Shown: one piece after another, positions 50,101 to 59,100 of the stretch
How positions within the stretch are numbered: position 1 is the first letter of the stretch
How the letters are laid out: every line of letters starts with the position of its first letter
Origin: Prevotella sp. E13-17
GTDB taxonomy: Bacteria; Bacteroidota; Bacteroidia; Bacteroidales; Bacteroidaceae
Direction of reading: 5' to 3'
Assembly (NCBI RefSeq): GCF_022024035.1
Contig: NZ_CP091787.1
Span: 1,550,001 to 1,614,000 of the forward strand
DNA: 64,000 bases
Program-made: the position numbers and the translations under genes
The notes under the pieces: generated by a model
The model's database searches: none
Seen by the model: the letters and a program-made list of their open reading frames with translations, nothing else
What the model was told of the DNA's origin: nothing

Positions 50101-53100
50101 CTGACTCCAGTCGTTCTACGTAGTCTTCTAAGGCATCAATCTGTGCCATCAGTCGGCTGCGTTCTGCGCTCTTATAACCACCTTCGTTCCATTTCTTGGA
50201 TACCTCGGCATACATGCCGTATGCATCTTCCAGGGAGGTACTTTCCTTTTCAAGCATTTCCGTGTAGCTATCAACAAACTTGTTGTACTCTTCACGGTGA
50301 CGGCTGTCGTATTCGTCAATAAAGAAATCCTTGTCACGGCTTGTGTTGGTCTCCATGCCTCCAAGCAGCTCGTCATCAGAAAGGGTCTTCAAATCAACGG
50401 GCTTCTGCTTGATGGTAACCACTTTTGCTGCTTGTGCGTCTTCCAAGAAGTTAAGCGTGCCTTCCTTTTGGTTCATGTCAGGGAACAACTCTCCCTGAAC
50501 TGCACTTCTTACCTTCGGGTGACGTGGTTGTATGCTGATCTCGGCCTTCGACAAGCTATCCTTGTCAATGATGCCCACACGAAGACCATTCCTTACAAGC
50601 ATAGGCATAACCCTGTCAAAGTCATTGGATGAAATCTCCAACGACTCCATGCCACGCTGATTTGAAGATGACCCAATACGAGTAATCTTCGCTACCGTAT
50701 CAGCGTCATTGCCAAAGAAAATAAAATTGTCCGTTGTTGTGTCATGGTAACAGCCTATTGTGTTGTTACCACCCTGCGCCTTGATAACTGAAAGACGTTG
50801 TCCTACAGGGTCATTCTGGTTCAAACCAAACTCGTTTGAACGGGATAGGGGAATGACTGCCGCTTCGGAAGCAGATTCTATGCCTGCTTCGCCTTGCGCT
50901 TCTGCCTTAGCTGCCTCCCTATCTCCAGTGATCTCTGAGCGTCCTCGTGAAGTGACTTGATTTCCTCGTCCGTCAGCCAATACGAGGATTTCTTTTGCTT
51001 CGCTTCTTGTGAGGCCTTCGGGGCTGTCTGCGATGCCAAGTTCTCTGAGTTGTTCATTTGTTACTCCTTTATTGTTTAGTTGTTCTATCTGCTCATCGGT
51101 AGGTTTTAGCTTAGTGCCTCCTGCGGATGCTGTCAGCGTGCTTACGGCCACCACCTTACCTCCTTCACTCTCGATATAGTCCTTCAGGTCCCTCAGGGTG
51201 CCACCCATCGTGACATGATCATCAACGATGATGTATTCGGCACCTGGCTCAACGTTTCCATCAAAGCGTGCTCTGCGCAAGAACCTTCCGACACGGTCGC
51301 TACCCGTATGTGCGGGCTTGTTGATTTGTACGATGTCTGACAACTGAAGGCCAGCATCTTCAAACTCCAATGCGTATTGCCCTGGTATCTGATTGTACCC
51401 TGTAGCTTCTTCTGCATGCACGAATGCCACCTTGGCATTGGGATATTTCTCGACAAGAGCTTTAACCTTTGCGGGCTTCACAATGGCAGCGACAAGTTCG
51501 TCTGCTGCTTCAATGCTACCTGCTTTTGCCTTAGCGTGAAGGTCGGCATACTTCTTTTTGATGGTACTGAGCGTGGTATGGATAACCACATCTTCCATGC
51601 CGTCTCGCCATGTTGCCGTTTTAGGCATCGTGGCCTTTTGTTTGTCAACCGCTTCACGGTCTGCATCCGACTGCAAAGATATAAAATTATCCCCTAACTT
51701 GTAGCTATTTCCTAAATTATTTTCATGTGCCTTTTGGAACATCGGTTGTCCTTGCATCACACTCTCCTTCATTTCAGGAGTAACATCAACACTCCACATC
51801 TTTCGTGCGGACTCCTCCAGCTCAGGCAGATTTACTTCTTCCACCTTCACACCCCATTTTTTGCCATACTTGTTCATGAAGCTGGGCAGGATCTCATCGT
51901 AGAAGCCCTTCATACCTTTACCACCGATATGCAGACCGTCACCACTAAGTTTGTAATAAGAAAAACGTGGAAGTTTTACCTCCTCTCCATCATCGGACAT
52001 AATCTTGGAGGCAAGTTCTTTTCCTACTAAGTCAGAAAGGGGCTTTCCAACAAGTTCAGACTCATGGAGATTGTATCTGGTCAGATTCCTAACAATCCGT
52101 CCATCTCCATCAACAACAAATCGGTAGGCTTGTCCGGCTGAGGTATTCTTCGCATCAATGTCTATTTTTTTGCCATCTTTTGTGTTTTCCCATATAATTT
52201 GTTCAACTACCTGCCCTATTTTGTATCTCTCGGCCTGCTGCTTGCCCGTAGTCCATGCCACCTTATCGTAGTCGTTCTCGGCTGCGTATCTCAGCATACG
52301 CTTCATGGCCAACTCATGCCAGTTCTTCTCGAAGGGAGCATCAGGAACAGCTTTGCCAATCATCCAATCGTTTGTTTTGTTAGTATACCCTTTCTCACGA
52401 CCATCCTGGTGACGCTTAGACTGTATCTCGTCAATGACAAGTACCTTTTGCGGAATGTCTTCACCAGATGTTACCTCTTTGTCGGCCACATCGTTTTTAT
52501 ATGCCTCAACAGCATCTTCAAGAGTTTTGTGGGCACTTATTAATTTCTCATTGATAAAGAGTGTAAAGCCATTTTCGATGCCTCGCTGTTTAGCCAGCTC
52601 GCTCTTGTCAACAATATATGTCCTGTTAGGCTTGCCCTCATATGGAGTATAAAGGATATCACGATATCCGTCCTCTTTGCCCCATTTGCGCCAATCTTGT
52701 GCGTCAGGGATACTCTTTCGCACAGCGTCCTTTGCGTCCTCGATTTCCTGGCCACTCTTCTCTCTGTGATTGTACGCTGTGGCATCACCGAAGCGTACCC
52801 AGGCAATAGCACGACCACCTCCGGCATCACCAAAATGTATCTCGTCAAATTGATTATACGGCTCAATGTTTGGAACCGTCAAGGCAATCTCACGTTTGTT
52901 GTCCAAACCTTCGGTAGTGTAACTTAGACGTCTTGAATTAATAGAATTTTCATCGCCATAAACGCCCATACCAAGGAAATCCTTAGCTTGATCAGACAAC
53001 TCGCCATTCCAATTCAATAAAGGTGTTAATCGGGTGTCCGTACCAGTGCCTTCTCCAAGTTCAAAAGCATCTCTGAAATCATCACCATAACGATCTACCA

Positions 53101-56100
53101 TCTGATTATAGGCCCAATCTACCCAATCAGAAGTATAGATGCTGTTTGTTTCTTCTTCACCTTCCAAGATTAGTTCTTCAAACTCCTGATTAAACTGATC
53201 GAGCTTCTTTTGTGCATCTTCTGGCATGCCTTCAGTATAGTGGGTTTCCTCAATCTGTATCTGATTACTCTTAATAAAGTTCATCACCTCCTCTTTGGTC
53301 AGTTTGTCATTCTTATGCTCATTGAGGAAGTCGGAGAGGCCTAACCACTTGTCTTCACCAGCTTTCAGACCACCATTCTTCTTAATCATGGCCAGCCATT
53401 GGTCAGCGGTGCCCTTCTCTTGCTTGATGTCCTCAACGGCCTTCATGGCATTGGAGATAAAGATGGGTGCCTTTTGGAGGGCAACTCTCTTGGCTTTTGC
53501 TTGCGGGTCAACACCGTTAAGCATGTCAGCCATGATGCGGTCTGCAATCTGATTGGCATTGGTATAATGCCAGCCCATGATATGTGCCACACCTTCCCAG
53601 AAGCGGTTAATGATGTTCTTCAGTCGCTGCATAGCGGTGACGGCCTCAGCCTTACCGAATACACCTCCATTCTCTGCTGCCACCTCGTTAGCAATCTCAC
53701 GCAGACGCTCAGCACCACGCTTACCTGAGAACTGGGTGATGACCTCTTCCATGAAATCATCCTCCTTACCTTCCGTGGTCAGCTCTGGATACTCTGCACG
53801 TACCTTATCGATGATGGGCTGCACCAACTTGTCGTTAAGCACGATATCCTTGATGTATTCCCATTCCTTCGGGCTGTTCTTACGTACTGCCTGAATCCAA
53901 AGGTGACCATACTCATGAACAGGTGTCTCAGCAGTAGCAATACGTGGGTCAACATAGATTTTACCATTCCAGGTGAAACCGTATGCCTGACCGTCAGAGG
54001 TCTTAAAGAACTTCATCTTATTGGTTATCTTAGCATCGGCCTCATTGAAGATGACATAGTTAGTTGCACCATCACCACCTCCATAAATAGTTCCAGCGGG
54101 GAACTTGATACCCGTGATACCTACCTTGTTCAGGAACTCGCTAGCTGCCTTTTCAGATCCCAGGGCTTCCTGAAGCTCTGCATACAGGTCTGCACCAGAC
54201 TGGTTCTCTGTGAGGATTATCTGCTTCCCATCCTTGGTGAACTTAACTCGGCTGTCTATCTCCTGACGTTTCCACCCGTCAGCAGCAAGCGCATTGTCAA
54301 CCATTTCCAGAGTATCCTTCTGAGCACCCATCTTACCCTTGTAGTCGATATAGTATGCCTCCTTATCATCAGGAATATCAACAGTATATAGGGTAGGTTC
54401 AGACTTCGTAATAGAATAGTCCTCCTTCTCGGAGGTCTTGATAATATCAATAACTCTGTTCCACAGTTCTATGCGCTCAGAATTGTTGGCCTGGCTCTTT
54501 TGGAATCTCTCTGCAAGGCTGATAGCTTCTTCACGGTTATTGCTGCTCTCCCACACTTCAGCGGCCATCCTATGTACCTTATCGTCCTTAGCTATCTCGT
54601 TACCGTTGTGATAGTGCTTAATGCCGGAACGGACATTCAGATACCCCTCGGCAACCTTCTGCCTTGTTGATACATAAGTACCCCATCCGAACGATTGGCT
54701 TGCAGCTCCTTCTCCCATGTGTGAGTGGTCAAAGACATCAAAGTCAGCACCTGAGCCGTGATAAACCTTTTGCATTTTTATCTGCTCACCATTGAACCTA
54801 TCCAGGATGCGCTGTCCTTCCTTCCAATCATCAGACACCTCAATACCCTTGCTCTTCAGATAGTCCACCACATGGTCACGTAGTGCTTGCTCCTGCTGCT
54901 CAGGTGAGTTAGGCATCCAGTCCTTCGGTCTGCGCACCATGCTCTCACGGGTATAGAAGTCAGTGTTGCGGCCTTTATTATCCTTGAGGCCAAAACGCTT
55001 GTAGAACTTCTTCAGTCTGCTTATTGACGAAGCACCAAAACTGGTGTCAGGAGTGAGTGCCAGTGTCCATCCCTTTTCGTCTGCAAGCCTTGTCAGGTCT
55101 TCCATGAAGCGGGTACCGTTGCCTTGACCTCTCTCATCGACAATGAAGTCAGTAAGTGTCACATGATCGCCCGTGCGTGACAGTGTGACATGTGTAAGGC
55201 CGTACTTCTCCATCAGGGTAGGGTCATCGATGCTGATTTCTCTTTCATCAAGTGCCTTAATGGCACCATCGAAATTCTTCACCTGGCTCTCTACCTTGTG
55301 CTGTACGATACTGTGGTCCGCAAACTCCTTCACCTTGCGGTCTGAGCTATCCAGCCACTTGTCAAAGGTCTCCTTATCAACTCCCGTAATCTTACCAAGA
55401 CCCTTCCAGCCCTTCTCATAGTTAGCAAGATAAGCCTCACGGGCCTCAGCCTCAGAGCCAAAGCCATACATCACCTTGTGCTCATCGAACTTACCTGTCT
55501 CAGGATCAATCTGGTCAACGACATAGACGGTACCATTCCAGTTGTCAAGGTCAGCCTTATCGTTGATGAACATATCCAGATGGTCACCATCTTTACCTTT
55601 CTTGCCAAGGATATAACCATAGGTGTGTTTCATTTCACTCTCCCATGCCTTACCATTGGCATCGGTACCTCTGCGCTTGCCGCCAGCAGGGTTCTCGATG
55701 GTATAGTGGTAGCCACCGAAGGACAGATGTCCCTTCTTATAGTTACCTGCTTCCTTCTGTGCCTCGCTAGGCTCAGTGTTGGTTTCATTAACGGCCTTTT
55801 GGAGACGTGCAGAGAAGCGTCTGCTTTCCTCCACCTTCTGGTATGATACGCCTGCCTCTACCCAATTATCTTCCTCTCTGCGTGCTGCTTGCTCTGCCAG
55901 TTCAGCACGGTTACGTAGGATATAGTTAGCAATGTCTGATGGCTTTTGTGCACTTGTCAGTACCTCTAACAATGCGTTGCGCACATCTTGGTCGCTATAC
56001 TGCTCCTTCATTGACTCGCTAAGGTCTTCATGTATGCGCTCTGCCATGCGTTGAATACTTATACCCTTGCCCTTGGGTGCTAACCACGGATTGAAGCCCT

Positions 56101-59100
56101 TGATATCGCCACCAAAGCTGCGGTTGCTAAAGCCTGTCTCATCCTGAAGGCCTACGACTCTAGAATCACCTTCGCCATAGGTGTAGTATGCAATGGTTCC
56201 TTCACCTGGCTTGGGCACGTCACCAAGGTAGTCGGCAACAAACTCTTCCAGGCTCTGCGGCTGCATTGACTCGTCACTAAATACGTCAATAGTGGTGTTA
56301 TAGCCTTCATATATTTTTCGGAGGTCTTTGAGCTTTTTCGTGCGGGCACCAGATGCCAATATCTTCTCTACATCACTGATGCGGTCATCCTGCATTTGAC
56401 GAATAAGGTCCTCAAAGTGTTCCTGGCGGTAGGTATTATACATATTCTCGAAAGCCTCTCCGTCAGCGTTGTCGTATGCCTGCCAAAGGTCATCGATTTC
56501 CTTTTCCGTCAGTACATTGATAACACGATCGGCACCTATTCGCTTTTTCATAGCCTCACGCAACTTTTCTTCGGTGGTCAACTCTTTCTTCCAGGAACCA
56601 TTGATAATGCCTTCTCCAATCTTTACCGCAGGATATTTCACCTCCCTTGCTTCTCCAATGGGCTGTCCGTTTGCGTCATAGTCTTGGCGCATCACTGACA
56701 CTTGACCATCATGCAGCACTGTGCTCTTAATGGTAATCTCGGTACGCTTACCCTGCTGGTCGGTATAGCTGAAGGTTCGCCCTGTGTTGCTATCTACGCT
56801 GCCGATATAGATCTTAGCCTTCTTTGGTGTGATACCTGTTGGCTGTTGAGGAGTTTTTTGCTCCTGAGACGCATTTTTAACACTATTTTCTTGGATGGTA
56901 TCATCTTTTTCTCTATCTTTGCCCACAGGAAGACCGCTTTGGCCTGGTGCGCTGCCAATTTGCTCTCCGCCTTGTTGGGCATCACGGGTTGTAACAGGTT
57001 CAGTTGCGGAGTCTGTAGAAGGGGTAATAATCGCGCTCCCTTCCCAAAGCACAGGTCTTTTGTTTAGTCTTTCAACACTCTCATATCCCGATGTTTTGAT
57101 GCCGTAATAATCTCCGTTATCTGAGCCAAGCAGTATGGTGATGGCACGCTTACCTGTCTTTTCTCTACCATTCTCTATGGAGAATATAAGAGCGCCATCA
57201 TTTCCTAACCGGATATGGTCAAAGTTCTTTACAACATCAGTGATAAACAAGATAGCCTCTTTTTCGTTGGTTATCTTTGTCTCCTTACCATGTCGCATTT
57301 GAACATGTTTTAGCATGGAAGGTGTCAAACGTAATGGCGCCTTGGTGTAACCTATCTTATCAAGCACCTCCTGTGGAATATCTACGAGATCGATGTTTCC
57401 ATTAGCATCTTGGTAGAACTGCTCTCCGTTCTTTGCTCTCTTCTCGCTAAGAGACCATCCATCTGGAAGCTGTCCATTGTTGATAGGTTTTTGTTCGTTA
57501 TTGCTTATCAGTCCCTTCCAATACTGTGCTTTAGCCTCAGCAGCAGCTACAGCCTCTTCATGGGCATCCAGCTCTTCCATGTCGGTGATTGCAGATGTGT
57601 CCTGATTACGCAGCTCTTCAGCTTGCTTCTCGGACGCTTCTGCAATCTGCTTGATCATGCGCTGTGCCTTCTCTTCACCATGCTTAGCAGTCAGCTCAGC
57701 AAGTGTATCTTCAGGTTTAGCCTGCTCATACAACTTGTGTCCCTTCTCATCAACAGGGATGCGGGAAGTGGTGGCAGGCAGCTCGTTTGCTCCAGTCTCA
57801 CTTTGTGGACTTGCCTTGCTGTCTGCCTCTTCCACCTTATTATCATCGGCAATAGGCTCTGTGATAGCCATTGGTTGCTCTTCTGCGGGTGTTTCTGTAG
57901 CGGGTGTTTCTGCTAATGCTTGTTCTAAAGAAGTCTCTATCTGCTCTCTGCTAGCAGCATCAAGCATGTCGCTCTTTGCCTGCCGATATTCTGCTAGGTC
58001 AAGTGGCATTACTTCCCCGATTGGGTTGCCTTCTGCATCAATCTCTACCTTAGCCCAAGTAATGGTGCCGTCCTCATTTTGTGTCCCTGTTACCACATAC
58101 TGCTTACCATCTGCACCCGTGAATGTCTCTCCCATCTCCTGGGGTGTCTCAGGTGCTTCAGGATTGATGTCGATACTCTTGTCTGCTTCCTGTATTAACT
58201 CTCCACGGAGTCCCTTCATGCTATCGTTGGCATCAATGAGCTTCTGGGGGTCATGAATACCTGTTACCGTTACTCTTGATGGGTGCATCACCGATATCTC
58301 GCCCGTCTGCTTGTTACGCATGATGACCATACCCGTGTTGTCGGTTGGTACGATACGTCCGTCTGCGTCTAGCTGGAAGTGGCCAGCAGTGATATAATAG
58401 TCACCATCCTCTGCAGATGCCTCGATGAGATAGCCAGTGTCAGGGTGCGTGTTCTTCTTGATATAAGCGTTTGATGCAGCCACCTTGTTATCGATATCTG
58501 CTACAGCACCTTCGATGATACCATTAACCTTGGCCCTGCAGTTGTAGTAGTTTACAGCGGCAACAATCTGCGGACCTGTCACCTCTCTGCGTGATGCCAG
58601 CTTCACAATGGTCTCTTCTGGGTTGTCGGCTCCTGCAATCACCTCTTCAGAGAAGTCTTCACCAAAGGTATCCAAAGCCTCTTCTGCTACCTGCAGGTCT
58701 ACCTTGGCATAGTGACGCTCTTCCGGTGTCATCTTACGACCTTCGAAGTATCTGCGCTGTGTGTCTAGCTGGTCAGTGGGGTAGGCATTACGTGTGATAG
58801 TATCAAAGACCTTATTATAAATGTCACGGTCTAGCTCGCTATTGGTGGGGTCGAGAGCCTTAGAAACATACATCGTGGCCTCTTTCAAGTCGATACCCAA
58901 GTCGTCTGCAAGCTGCACAATAGCCTCAGCACGTTGTCCGTCATTCATTTCGCTCCATGTGTTGACGGCATCATTCATTGTCATTTCGTCCTGATGTATG
59001 CTGCGCCACTCGTCAGCCTCACTGAAAGAGTCGAATGGTAATTCTTGGATGCAGTTGCCGTCCTTATCTCTTGTCTTTAGCAGGACGGTACCATCGGCAT